This document shows, in pieces, positions 33,455 to 49,084 of a stretch of 64,000 nt of DNA. Below the pieces are notes generated by a model. That model saw only the letters and a program-made list of their open reading frames with translations, was not told the DNA's origin and searched no databases. Numbering within the stretch: the stretch's first letter is position 1; every line of letters begins with the position of its first letter. This DNA comes from Parietaria judaica (taxonomy: Eukaryota > Streptophyta > Magnoliopsida > Rosales > Urticaceae): positions 13,530,606 through 13,594,605 of the forward strand of contig OX940865.1 of NCBI GenBank assembly GCA_954871525.1, given 5' to 3'. The position numbers and the translations under genes were made by a program.

Positions 33455-34711
33455 TATAATTATTCGATGAATAATGCAACAAAACTGTGTAAAATTTGAG
33501 AGAGTTATCTTAAAGTGAATTTCAAAATTGTGTTGTAAACCCAACAACAACCTTCTGATTCGGTCTTTTAGTGTAAATAACTATACTTTAACAACTCTAT
33601 TTGGGCTGAACCAAACAAACGAGTTTGTTTCCTTCTACCGCCATCTTCTAAAAAAACTCATTTGGAACTTAGAATAGAGAACTTCATCATACGTGCCAAG
33701 ACATTCGAGCTATAACGACCACATGCGTTGTTTTCCTAATAGTACCACCAAAACAACTAAATTATGTTCCTTAAAGGTGATGTGTGTGTGTGTGTATATA
33801 TATATAAATATACTTGTTTGGGAGTTTTTTTCCTATTTATGGGTCTCCTTGGGGTTGTACCTCCAATGATTTTTACTATCGTTTGACTTTGTACTACCCA
33901 ATCATCTTTTGAATCAATCGAAGAAATATGACAAAATATCAGAAGTGAGTTAAGTATTTTGAGGCTAGATTTCTATGAGTAGAATAAACCTACCGCGGCA
34001 ATAAGAATCACTTTGAATGACGCCTAATAACAGAGTATTTATGATGAGAAATACAACCAACTTTATACTCAAACTAATTATGTTCCTTTTCTTAATTATG
34101 CGATAAACAAGCAATACAAGGGTATGAAGTATGTGAGAGTTATCTCAAAGTGAAGATTCAAAAGTGTGCTATACACCCAACAACATCATTTCGATTTTGT
34201 CTTTTAGTGTCAATAAGTGTATTTCCAATATAGCTATAATTTGATTGAACCAAACGAACGATTCAATATAGCTATAATAAATTTTTCCAATAAAATCCAT
34301 TCAATCAGAATAGAAAACTTCATCGTACATGCCATAACCTATAGAACTATATTTGTGTGGCAGCTCTTTTCATAATACTTGCACGAAAACAACCATTACG
34401 TTCGTGAACACCGGTGTATATATGTTTTTTGCTTTTGGGGATTTTCTTTATCTATCAATGGGTTTCTTTGGGGTTGTACCTCCAATGATTTTCTCTATCA
34501 TAATATATCTTAGAAATTTGAAAACCTATTAAAATTGAGATGAGTATTGTGATGTCATGCTTACACGAGTAGAATAAACCTATTGCGACAATGGATATCA
34601 CTTTGAATGACGCTCACTGACAGAGTAATTATAGCAAGAAATATAATCAATTTTCTACTCAAAATAACTACGTTAATTTTCTTGATTAGGTGATGAACAA
34701 TCCAATGGAAG

Positions 34712-35486
34712 TAGGGGTAAAAGCGGACCGGGTACCCGATTTTTTTGCCATACCCGGTACCCGGATCCGGATCCGGGTATCCTAATATTGAAACCCGGAT
34801 CCGGATATTTTTTTCTTTCAAAAAATCCTAAAATCCGGATCTGGGTTAAAATCGATTTTTGTATTGAAAAACTGGTTTTTTAACCCGGATCCGGATTTCA
34901 TGCATTTATAATTTTAAAATAAAATTTCGCATAATAACCGGGATTTGAACTTGAATTTATATTAAAAAAGAAACTTAAAATAATTATAAACAAAGTATAT
35001 ATCATACTATATCTTAAACATCCATATTGCTACGTATTAATAAGCATAATATCATCCGGTTTGCTAAATATAGTTAATCATCTTGCTAGGATTGCTACAC
35101 ATAGCACAAAAAAATATCCGGATTGATACGGATTACTATACATAGCACAAAAACATTTAACGACATCATTTTGTGCCAAGTAAAACGACAACTTTTTGTA
35201 CTAAGACATGACTAATCCAATTAGAGAATTAATGAGGTACTTTTTGGGTTAAAAATTCGAAATATTAATATATATTTAATAAGCGGATTTTAGTAACCTA
35301 CTATCCGGGTTCCGGGGTTTTTATTCTCTAAATCCGGTACCCGGATCCGGTTTAATCCGGATGCCATTTTTTTAATAAACCAGTTCCGGTTTAACCCGGA
35401 TTAATGCAGTTTCGGTCTTTTTATAATGCGGTTACGGTCCGGATGCGGTTTAAAACCCGTATTTCTGGATTTTATTTACACGCCTA
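34712..35486. mobile_element. Non-autonomous hAT-like element, 775 bp, with CCGGATCCGG repeats
   Basis: It begins TAGGGGTAAAAGCGG and ends with TTTACACGCCTA, imperfect inverted ends of the TAGGGGTG type seen in many plant hAT elements. It is flanked by the exact 8-bp duplication AATGGAAG (34704-34711 and 35487-35494). The interior has many copies of ACCCGGATCCGGAT in both halves and no coding capacity. Confidence 0.9.
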
Positions 35487-35694
35487 AATGGAAGGGTGTA
35501 ATTATGAGAGAATTATCTCAAAGTGAAGCTTCAAAAGTGTGATAACAACAACAACAATATTCTGATTTTTTTATTTTTTTTTAAGTATCAATAATTATAC
35601 TTCCATCAACTCTAGTTTGACCAAATCATACAAACGAGTTCACTGGCTTCCTCCACCGTCTTCCCAATAAAATCACTTAGAATATAAAATTTCA

Positions 35695-35889
35695 ACAAAA
35701 CTTGCTTACCTAGTGGTAACACCACTACATACTTATTCAAGATGTCACAGGTTCAAACCTCATGAGACTCAATTGAATGCCCCATTTACATATATGCACC
35801 TGTTCTTATACTGAATATATCTAGTAATGCGATAATACATTGTAAGCTTTGCCGATAGTGCCATCTCGTTCAAAAATAATATAAAAATA
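35695..35889 (+). mobile_element. tRNA-derived SINE, about 195 bp
   Basis: A polymerase III A-box-like CTTACCTAGTGGTAAC (from about 35704) and a B-box GGTTCAAACCTC (35750-35761) are spaced as in a tRNA. A tRNA-unrelated body and an A-rich 3' end follow. It is flanked by a roughly 15-bp imperfect duplication (AGAATATAAAATTTCA at 35679 and AGAATAGAAAACTTCA at 35890). Unit 3 of the surrounding array has this target word only once. Confidence 0.75.
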
Positions 35890-36069
35890 AGAATAGAAAA
35901 CTTCATCGGAGAGAAACGACAAGTCGTCTACCATATACTCATATCGTGAAACTGAAAAAAGAAAGAAAGAAAAAACGTCGTTTTCGAAGAGGTGGTCGTT
36001 GTTGACAACTTCAACACACACCGTGTCACCCACCTCAATCCCACGGTCAGGACTCAATCCCCCAAATTG

Positions 36070-36347
36070 ATTATTACTATTATTATTTTAATTTTATTAT
36101 TTATTTTTTTCTTTCTTCTGATACAGCTCTCTCTTCGTCGTCTCTTTCTCGTTGCGATATATCAAGCCCAAACCTCTAAATCTCATACCGGTGTTGCTGA
36201 CGTCACCTCCGTCCCTTCCTCTCTCGACCAGATCTCATTCCCAACCTTCCTGATCTGGTACTCTCTCCTCCGAATCTCTTCAATTTCGCATATTAATCGC
36301 TGATACACCTGTATCTATCTGTGTAGAGATCGCAATCGCCGGAGACC
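36070..36347 (+). promoter_or_regulatory. CT-rich leader region of RABE1
   Basis: A run of TCTCTCTTCGTCGTCTCTTTC and similar pyrimidine-rich sequence precedes the start codon at 36348, typical of plant 5' UTRs. No confident TATA box was seen. Confidence 0.4.
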
Positions 36348-39706
<3,359 letters not shown>

Positions 39707-41889
39707 ACCAAAAAACATGTATGTGTGCTTTTACCGCCGAAAGCAACCATATATCCTATCTTATCGAATTCCCGGTTCGGAACCCTGATTTTTGCTACGA
39801 CTATTGTTTCTGGTTATGATTATTATTTCTCGTTACTTTGGGTGTTGTGAAGTAGAGTATGTATTAGCTGCTCACTACATTTCCAGTATGTTTATTATTG
39901 CTTGGAACTTACTCTTCTGAATCGGTGAATGAGTTGAAACGCTTAATATTCATTCATGCTTTCATTCATTTCCAGTGACCTCATATCTGTTTCAGAACTA
40001 CTTCTTTACGTGAAAGCAAAGTATGTATATTGTGTATCAGATTCATTGCAAGAAAGCGTGACCAAAAAAATTATGTTATTTTATTTATTTAAACTTATGA
40101 GGTCTAGAATTTGGACGTAACTCCACAATCAGTGTGGTCAAAAAGCTATATCCAATGGAAAGTAAAAAAGGGAACGAAAGCAACAAAACCAATAATTATT
40201 GTGGGAATAAGAAAATAAAAAGGGTTTAAATCTTGAAATTATTGAGATTGATGCTCGTCGATCTTCCTGAGAAAGAGGCTTTACTGCTAGAAGTGTCGTC
40301 ATTTATTACAGACAAAAACAGAGTTGTTAGCCAAAGTAACATTGATTATTTACATAATTGAAATCCTAAAGTCATAATAATAAGAGTTTGAATGGAAGGA
40401 AAAGTAGGGAGAGGAAAGAAAGTTGGTCAAAGACCAAAAGTTGAAGGAGGATATCCTTGATATGCTTGTACGTGTGTGCATGCAATGCAACCATTCATGC
40501 AATGCAAGTGTCGCAATTCCATAAATAAAGAAAGAGAACAAATTTCGATAAAAGACAATTCCAAAAAGAATTACCTTTTCTAATGCCAGCATTTTGATTT
40601 GCTTAGAAAGGGCACTACTCTAGGTTATTTAATTTGTGCAACTAGTACGTGTCCAAAGACCATACTAATGAGGATTTGTGTGTAATTTTCCTTACTTAAG
40701 TTACAAATACTATGATGATCAAAGAGTCGAGCAAACGTCGAGTGATTCGAAACGTCAAAACCCGACCGTGCTCCTTCATCCATGCAATAATATCGTAGCT
40801 TCTCGTTGTGCATAGAGGAGAAGAATTCTTAGATTTCGAAAATGCACGAGCAAACGAAGTAGTACATTCATGAAATGAGTGAGTGTTGTTGGTAAGAATA
40901 AGAGACCATTCAAAAAAATGGATTTAGGTTAATCTATGTTTATATAATATGATTAACACATATTGTATGCATGTTGCAATCGCAAAAAAGAAGAAAATAG
41001 ATATATATATATATAGTCCCCACTTTTATCAATAATAGCGAATGAAAAATAGTGGAATTTCTTTTGAGAGTTGTTGTGTGGTTTTTGAAAAGCCAAGTTA
41101 TGATAAACAAATTTGGTATCTTTTCTTTATTTATTATTCACCATCCTCATGTCATCTTTCTCTTTTCCTAGAAAATGATAACTCATGCATATATTTGACG
41201 ACAATCCTTTAAATATATAGACACCAAGTTGGTCCTCGATTTTTATTTTTATATAATACTTTCCCATTCTAAAGGTGTTGTGGTTATAACCGAGCACACA
41301 CAAAATAAAGCAATGCATTATTAGTTAGACATAAGGGAATATGCAAAATTTTATGTAACGTCTTCTTTCAAGAGCTACACAACTCTCCTGCCACATACAT
41401 TTATTTAGAGGTTGCTCGCTTATCATGGAGGAAAACCGTAGTATTGAAAAAATACTTGGGAATTTTATAAATATTAAAAACTAAATCATCCCAAATAATA
41501 ATATATCGAATTGACAAAAAATGATCGTTCTTAAAGCACATAGAAGTAAATCTTGTCCATTTCATTTCATTTCATCTAATCTAATCATAATCATAGAAGG
41601 ATAATTAGTATCCCTCAACATATATTTAGCTCCTTCTGCGCCTGAACAAGTGACGAAATTCAGCGCCCGAACAAGTGACGGAACAATAAAAATGAAAAAT
41701 GTAGTAAAACATAGTGATCATGGACATAAATTATTGGAAAATATAATGTAATCTGAGTCAAGAAAAGAGAGATGTCCCACACTCGTATATTGTGTGGATA
41801 ATGAATGAATTATGAGAATGATAAATGTTTGATGCGTCACCAATCACTTGACTTGCCAGAATGAAATGCAATAATAAACAAATACACAC

Positions 41890-41920
<31 letters not shown>

Positions 41921-42220
41921 TTATTTATTTATGAGATCTTTGATTTGTGTGGATAATTGCGTGCCCTTTTTAACCTCTTTCACACAGATACGTATTTGCA
42001 TAGCCGATTCTGTGTTAGCCAAATGCGAGAATCACTTTTCAGAGCCTGTAATTGCTGGAATCCTCAGATATGGGGAACAAAATTACATATGGAATTGATA
42101 AGATATCACCACAACTTTATTTATTATTCATGTATTTCTGTTTTGTTGTTAATTCATTTTAATACTAGGACCATGAGAATTCATCATATACATATTTAGA
42201 GAAATACATAGATTATATTT
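39707..42220. other. Intergenic, no gene recognised
   Basis: The first part is the RABE1 3' UTR side. A (TA)n tract lies at 41894-41920. Short open frames at 40350-40810 and 41127-41318 (minus) lack any recognisable signature. Confidence 0.5.
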
Positions 42221-42535
42221 GGGATAACTGCCACAAAAGTACTCAAATTTTAACCAACAGAGGCCGGAAATGGTCTTAACTGAAAAAAATAATAATACCA
42301 AAGTTTATAAATATGAAGGGACACAATATTCCGTCTATTTTTTTACAAACTTTGGTCAATTTTTTATTTTTATTTTTTATCATAGTGCCTTTGAATTATA
42401 TCTAAGATATACATTTTGTGTTCAATCCAACTACTAACATCTTCTCTGATTTGAATTTGATAAAAGAAATTGGACAGCAACAAAAAATTGTCGCTTCATA
42501 TTTGTCGACTTTGAGTACTTTTATCGCTATTTTTT
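42221..42535. mobile_element. MITE-like element with GGGATAACTGCC end
   Basis: The left end GGGATAACTGCCACAAAAGTACTCAAA (42221) has an inverted partner at about 42507-42535 containing TTTGAGTACTTTTATCGCTA. The interior is AT-rich and non-coding. The TACTCAA motif is shared with the Pack-MULE ends at 50847 and 55597. Target duplication not resolved. Confidence 0.55.
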
Positions 42536-43136
42536 CACTTTAAACCTCTGTCACCTTAATTGGTTAAAGTTAGAGATACTTTAACCAGGATTATCACGTT
42601 ACAATTTCCTATACATATTAATTATACACTGAAGTTAGTAAACCGACAATGTTAGATTACTTTTAATATGGTTTGAATATCTAAGGATGATAAGTACTTA
42701 ACTACATTATATTATTTAATTAACTAAAACTTAGTGAACATGTGATTTATTAAATTAGTCTAAAAGTATATGAATGAGTAAATAAGATATCCTACAAGTG
42801 AGAGAGTTATAGCTCACTATATTGTATGAAATAAATGCATATATAATATGGCTACGCTATTATTGTATTATTATATAGTGTTAAGACATTCACTCGTCTT
42901 CTAGAAAAAAAATGAACATTGATTTTAAATTAAAAAAGGAGATAAAAGGTCACAGCTCTTCATATTTAGACATGCTATAATATCTTTGAAAGTGAAGATA
43001 AAGTATAAATTCCAAATAACAATTAAACTAAGTTTCTACTAGAACACAATAATGTCATGACAAAATATCATACTATTAAACTTATATCTTATTAGTTTAA
43101 GATGTTAGTGCTAAACCGGGACCATAATTTTTTTTA

Positions 43137-43606
43137 GAGATATTGCATGGGATAGCCAAATTGAAACGTTTGATTAGCCAAATACCCAACCTTTCATTTG
43201 TCTTTGCAAAATAGCCAAATGGCTATTTTATAACATATTTTATACCTATAATACCCTTTTAACATATTAACGAGTATTAACATAGTTAATTTTTCTTAAA
43301 AATAAAATGTTTACTTGTATGATAACATATTTTATACCTATAATGCCCTTTTAACGTGTATTAACATAGTTAATTTGTTTAAAAATAAAAAATCGTAATT
43401 AAAATTTTAACAAAAAATTAATTTATTTTTAAGCAAATGAACTTAGTTAATGCACGTTAATATAGTTAATACATGTTAATACAAGGGTAATACGGTCTTT
43501 CGTGATTTATTAATGTGATTAATTGGCTATTTGGAAAAATTAATTAAAACATTGACTATTTGGCTAATTAGTGTTTAAAGTTTGGCTATTTGGCTATAAT
43601 GCCCAT
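43137..43606. mobile_element. MITE-like element rich in ATAGCCAAAT words
   Basis: The left arm (GGGATAGCCAAATTGAAACG, TTAGCCAAATA) and the inverted right arm (GGGCATTATAGCCAAATAGCC, TAATTAGCCAAATAGTC) define about 470 bp. The inner region has two tandem copies of about 60 bases with ATAACATATTTTATACCTATAATGCCC. It resembles the ends of the element at 16078-17856. Confidence 0.6.
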
Positions 43607-44340
43607 TTTTTTATCCAAAATATTCATTACTAGAATATTAATTTGAAGAGAATCTATCATATTTAGATTGGTAAAAATAAAAATAAAAAATCAAACCACT
43701 ATGAGACACTACTACAACATCATAAATCATTCATACATGTCTTGTGTCTAAATACTCAAACAAGCAAAACAATTAGTGGCGTTTTAATGCTCACTCACGT
43801 CACTTTTAATATATCATCATGTGATATTAAATTGGTCTCTACCATATTCTTCCTATAGCCTTGCGTATGCTTATTCCTTTTCCTAGGATGTTTACACAAA
43901 TATTATTATACATCAAATATGATCTCTTAAGCATATAACAGACATCAGCAAATCATGTTTCAGCAGATCAGCAAGGGTGAGAATATCACGAGACTATATC
44001 TATATGTTTTACACTCACAAAAGAGATACGTGCAATATCAATTAATGTGAAGAAGAAGAAGATGATGATGATAGTAGTACTAATTATACCATCAACAATA
44101 AAGATTAAAGGGAAGGATTCCACTGAAGTGAACCATGCAGAATAAACTAATATTGGAGGTACTATCAGCTAACACTTTGAAAAAGAAGCAATAATGCCAA
44201 CTTTAGTTTAATATTGCCACCCCATTCTCATGCATCAAACATTCACAATAATTCACACTTAAATCTTTTTTGGTGCCGTGCCCACCACAAGATTTGTTTC
44301 ATTTATTACTCCCACACTCTTCAAAATACATTTAAAATGG

Positions 44341-44840
44341 AGTATTTGGTACATATACCCCCCTAAACTTTGCAAATTAATGCACATTTGCCACCTAAAC
44401 ATTAGTTTACGGCACCAATATTGTTTCTTGTAGCACATTATTCCCTACTCGTTAAAAACCGACGGGGACCGTTATCTCGTGCACATAATTTATAAACTTT
44501 CTCTATATACTGTGGGAATTTTCACTTTTATCATAATGCTTTGTCGAGTTTGGATCCTTTGATTGCTTCATACAAGTTTCGTAATCAAGTATATCAATTT
44601 TGTTCGGTAACTTATTGGTAAAAATACTCTCGACTCTCGAGTGTTCATGTGTTGCATCAAACCTAACATTTTGTTCGGTAACTTACTGGTAAAAATACTC
44701 TCGGGTGATAATTTGTTGCGTCAAACATAATATTTTGCGTCATTTTTGTAAACGTAGGGGGAGTTGTGCTAAAAACTGAAATTCAGGGGCAAAGTGCACC
44801 AAAATGCAAAAGTTCAAGGGGCAATAATACCAATTATTCT
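44341..44840. mobile_element. MITE-like element with TACCCCCCTAAACTTT end
   Basis: The left end GTATTTGGTACATATACCCC and the inverted right end AATAATTGGTATTATTGCCCC match imperfectly. Both lead into a CTAAACTTTGCA or TTGAACTTTTGCA stretch. The interior includes a direct repeat of TTTTGTTCGGTAACTTA.TGG (about 44599 and 44672). It resembles the insertion in RABE1 intron 7 in style. It lies about 180 bp upstream of the WAT1-related start codon, so it is next to that promoter. Confidence 0.55.
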
Positions 44841-45015
44841 AAAAATAAAGCTAAACAAACAAATATACTAATGATATTATGTTGTACATTTTTACAGAGT
44901 TAAAATCAGAAAGTGGCAGAACAGTTATTAGAAGAAGGCACTATATAAGCGCTTCACTATGATATCATAAACGCAAGCTTGATGTAATAATATATTCATT
45001 CATACAACTAACAAG

Positions 45016-46646
45016 ATGATGAACAAGCTTGCCGAGCAAAGGTTGTTCGAAAGAGCGAAGCCGTTCCTCGGAGTCGTCTTCTTGCAGTTCGGCTTTGCCG
45101 GAATGGACGTCCTCACAAAAGCCGCTCTCAACCACGGAATGAGCAATTATGTGCTCGTTGTTTACCGACACGCCGTCGCCACAATCATCATTGCGCCTTT
45201 CGCTATCGTCCTAGACAAGTCCGTAACGGCATTTTAACCATTGTTATTACACCGTGAAATTGTATTGATTTTTTTTTAACTGAGATAACCGTTTTTTCTT
45301 CAACAGGAAGGTACGGCCAAAGATGACGCTGCCAATTTTCATCAAGATCGTGGCACTGAGCTTGCTCGAGTACGTTTCTTCATCGGAACCGCCATTATTA
45401 GACTTAGCTTCTTGCAATAATCTTATCACATCTAACATGAATTTCATATATATAATGTTTCAGGCCTGTGATTGACCAGAACTTGTATTTCATCGGAATG
45501 AAGTACACGACAGCGACCTTTGCGGCTGCCATGGTCAATATCCTTCCGGCCATTACATTCGTAATGGCCTGCCTTCTCCGGTAAGACTTTGTTCGAACCT
45601 CGAAGCTTGATAAAATCCTGAGAGAACGTTCGATAAATGGTACTAAGAATAATCTCTTGGTGTCGATAGGCTAGAGAAGCTGAAGATGAAGTGCATTCGG
45701 TCGCAAGCGAAGGTGATCGGGACGGTGGCCACGGTGGCTGGAGCAATGGTGATGACGGTGATGAAAGGGCCGATCATAGAGCTGATGTGGACGAAAGGGG
45801 CAACCAACGGAAACGGGCATTCGGATGGGATAAGCCTTGCGCATTCCATCAAAGGCTCCATCATGATAACCATTGGCTGCTTCAGCTGGGCTTGCTTCAT
45901 GATTCTCCAGGTACAAAATCGCTGCCGGTTTTCAGTTTGCCTCTTCCGATCATGGAACGTGAAAAACGCAAAGTATTTGTGCAGGCGATAACGCTGAAAA
46001 CATACCCGGCGGAGCTGTCGTTGACGGCGTGGATATGCTTGTTGGGGACACTGGAGGGCGCTGCCGTGGCACTGGTCGCCGAACGGGGAAACTCTGCCGT
46101 GTGGGCCATTCAATGGGACACCAAATTGGCCGCTGCCGTGTACAGCGTAAGCCTCATTCTTCACATCCATCGTATTCGTGTGCATACAGAAGCGGTGTTG
46201 ACGAAGACGGTTTTGCAGGGGGTGGTGTGTTCGGGGCTGGCTTACTACATCCAAGGAGTGGTGATGAGAGACAGAGGCCCCGTTTTCGTCACGGCTTTCA
46301 GCCCTCTCTGCATGATCATCGTCGCGATCATGGGCTCATTCCTCCTGGCCGAGCAGATGTTTCTCGGAAGGTAAGAAACTCTACACTGTAACAACCAAAC
46401 ATCTTCACCTTCATAAGAGGAAAGAAATGATGATCGTGTGTTCGTATTTACAGAGTGATCGGAGCTGTAATTATTATCGTCGGATTGTACCTTGTCGTTT
46501 GGGGCAAAAGCAAGGACCACAAGTCCGCAGCTTCAACACACGAAGACAGCGACGAAGGAATACCAGAGACGATCAAAGAGATACCCGAGAAAATGAATTT
46601 AAGTCTTCAAGGCATCGCCATTAACGGGGCAGCAACGAACAAATAA
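45016..46646 (+). CDS. WAT1-related (nodulin MtN21 / EamA) transporter
   Basis: The CDS is join(45016..45218, 45307..45369, 45464..45580, 45670..45910, 45985..46146, 46219..46370, 46454..46646), giving 376 residues. It has two EamA domains and about ten predicted membrane helices. Family motifs visible: KPFLGVVFLQFGFAGMDVLTKAALNHGMS, YRHAVATIIIAPFA, PVIDQNLYFIGMKYTTATFAAAM, NILPAITFV, KGSIMITIGCFSWACFMILQ, TYPAELSLTAWI, YYIQGVVM..RGPVFVTAFSPL, GSFLLAEQ and a final G.YLVVWGK. Members export or import auxin, amino acids or other metabolites at the vacuole or plasma membrane; the substrate here cannot be told. The start may be 45016 or the ATG three bases later. The gene converges on the 47115-49084 gene, 468 bases away. 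Confidence 0.93.
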
Positions 46647-47114
46647 ACGGAAGGGTTCTTCTTCGTCAATTGAGATTAACAAGTTTTTTTGTTCTCCTAA
46701 AAATCCAAACTAATCAAAATCTGAAGTCCAAACCAATAATCCAGTAGGTGATTAATCGAACGAGTTGGGTTTTTGTCTTCTGGTTAGGCCTCGCAAGGAC
46801 TTCATGTGAGTAATGTAATTACAGTTTCACTTCAAAACAATATATCATCGTCTCTATTCATCAACACAAATCTTACATTTTCAGACATGGCTTGGCTATT
46901 TCTAACTAACTGTAAGGTTTGACTTCTTTGCCTTGCTCAAAACCACAAAAAAATTAACAGAGAAGGCATAGCCAAAAGCCCTCAAAACCGAGTAATGCCG
47001 TCCCGGAAACAGGCACAAACAAACTATAGAGTGACAGAAGAAGAAGAAAAATAAGATGATAATTTCTATTTACAGAACAAAGCACGATTGGACCAGCGAT
47101 TTGAACAAACTCCT

Positions 47115-49084
47115 TCAAGACGACGGCTTCCCGTCAGTACCGTAAATTCGCTTCAGTTCACGAGTTGCAGCCAAAAACGATTCTGCAAAAGCAAGAGACA
47201 AATCAGATTAACATAAACACATATTAATAAGGGGTGGTTTTCCGATATCGTTAATGGACATCAACGACAATGTCAAGTAGATTAAGAACCGGAAACAAAA
47301 GACTCCCAAAATTTATATTGCATCATCACCTTTCCAAAGGCGGAAGGACTTCTGATTGATCGGAGAACCGGTGATGGTCTGAATCACGTCAAACAACATG
47401 TTCTGAGGCGTGCTTTTGAGTTCTTGAACGGTGCCATAGATTGTTTTTCCGTTCTCGAAATAGATGTGATTATTAGGGTGCTTGGTTTTGCAAGAAGCGT
47501 GACGCTCAAATTCAAATGCATTAATCACCTACAAAATCAGCTCGATTTTCATCTAACGGCTCGATAATAAATAATTTCAGCCAAAACTTCCCTAACTAAA
47601 TCACTACAAAACCGAGCCTACCTTTGTGTAATTGCACAACTGACACCCACACAAGTATCCCGAACCTTTGATCACACCCGGAAGCTCCTTCTAAGATAAA
47701 AAAGGAAGAGGTCATTAGTTCATTATTATATATTTAATTATATTTGGAACTATTTTTCCCGAAAACAAGGAATTACCTCCCTCGACCACGCAATGTACTT
47801 CACAGGCACTCCATCGAGCATTCCGGTTGATAGCAAACTTCTGACATTCGGAGGAAAATTGTTCGAAGGAACCTTCTTAGAGTTTTTGGGATCGTCTTTC
47901 TTCTTAGAGAAGCTTCTAGAACCACCGTTTTGATGGTTCACTAGAGCATCAGAACCCGAGTTTATGAAATCTGTGTCATTCACAGCCTCTTTCTTAAGGG
48001 CTGTAGTTATACCCATAAGCAGTTCATCGTTCGGCACAATTCTTTCAGAACCATTCACTTCATAATCGTCATCGTATCCTCCAAACGATATCATGGTGCT
48101 CTCGCCTTTATTATACGATTGACAAGCCGATAAAATACTGCTATCCGATTTGTAACTCTGACTGATATAATCACTGTTTCCCTTATTGAATGCCTGACCA
48201 TTTGATGTGATTTCTTGCCCCATTGATACGAAATTGTTGACAGAGCTCTCGTAGTTATCACCTACATTGATAGTGTTCTCCTCACCCTTGTTATACGAGA
48301 GATCGCTCAATATCAGATTGTCATCGACCTTATTGTAAGCCGGTGCATTCAGCATTCCACCGTTGCTCTCAACCCCATAAGCATGCCCAATCGATCCAGT
48401 CAAGAAATTCTCCGAATCCTTAACCTCGCTGATTTTGACTTTTCTAAACCCGGCACCGCCATATGTGAGTGGTAAATGAGGATTTTCGAGCATCTGGGTC
48501 ATAGAGAGATTGAATGACAGATCATTCACAAACGGATTCTCGTTTGCTTTTCTCCCCAAATTCACTTTATCGCCGTTCATTAGCGGGAAGTTTTTATCAT
48601 CGAACCCCATAGCTTTGGCTCCCTCGGACTCATAACATTGGTCGGAAAACTGGGTCGGGTACGAGGGGAAAGTGTGAGGATCACTATTCCACTGAGGAAG
48701 ATTCGAGAGTAACATCCCCGAGTACGAACCATTATCAGAAGAAGCTTCAATAGCCTGCTTCTTATTCGGAAGAAGCTCTAATCCGGAACCATCTAGAATC
48801 CACTGAGGAGGACGCTTCGGGTCAATTCTTGATGAGTTACTATATCCCATCTCCGCGCCATTCAAACAATCAGGACTCTTTGTCGCCCAAAAGCCCTGAT
48901 TCTGCCATGAAAGAGCCACAGACGAAGATTACAAAAACGTCGACAACGCGATTAAGAATTCAAAAAATTCCGTAATCATTGCGAAAAAGTAATCATGAAC
49001 CAGTTAACAACATTTCTGAAAAATCTAGATATAGAAACAGAGCGTCGTATTTCAAAGCTGAATCGAAAGAAAAAGAAATACCAT
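47115..49084 (-). CDS. Jas/TPL-binding-domain (TDBD-like) nuclear protein
   Basis: The coding exons are complement(join(47115..47182, 47330..47528, 47622..47690, 47777..48901)), probably with a first coding exon ending ...ATG at 49082-49084, giving about 487 residues. The long first main exon is Ser/Asn/Gly-rich and low in structure. It opens NQGFWATKSPDCLNGAEMGY and contains repeated YNKGE words. The C-terminal part reads NVRSLLSTGMLDGVPVKYIAW, ELPGVIKGSGYLCGC.LCNYTK, AFEFERHASCKTKHPNNHIYFENGKTIY. This is the zinc-finger-like TPL-binding/tify-binding domain found in plant transcriptional regulators. A nuclear role with corepressors is inferred. The start is the weak point: the acceptor CATGGCAG at 48902 is clear, and the ATG followed at once by GTATTT at 49081 is the only in-phase partner I found. 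Confidence 0.85.

Larger units (their letters stand above)
31195..35910. repeat. Array of four related units of about 620 bp, interrupted by insertions
   Basis: Units run at about 31195-31836, 31870-33783, 33795-34430 and 34430-35910. Each has, in the same order, GGG.ATTTTTTCC.ATTTATGGGT, CAATGATTTTTACTATCG, ATGAGTAGAATAAACCTACTGCGACAA, GTTATCTCAAAGTGAA, ACACCCAACAACA and CATACGTGCCAAGAC...ACGAAAACAACCATTA. They have diverged by substitutions and indels. Unit 2 contains a hAT-like element and a 312-bp insert; unit 4 contains a hAT-like element and a SINE. No coding function seen. A tail fragment of a further unit lies at 26842-26948, left of the CACTA element. Confidence 0.8.

Noticed and set aside
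45444..46254. Antisense open frames across the WAT1-related gene
   Set aside because: They cross introns of a well-supported gene and show no family similarity.
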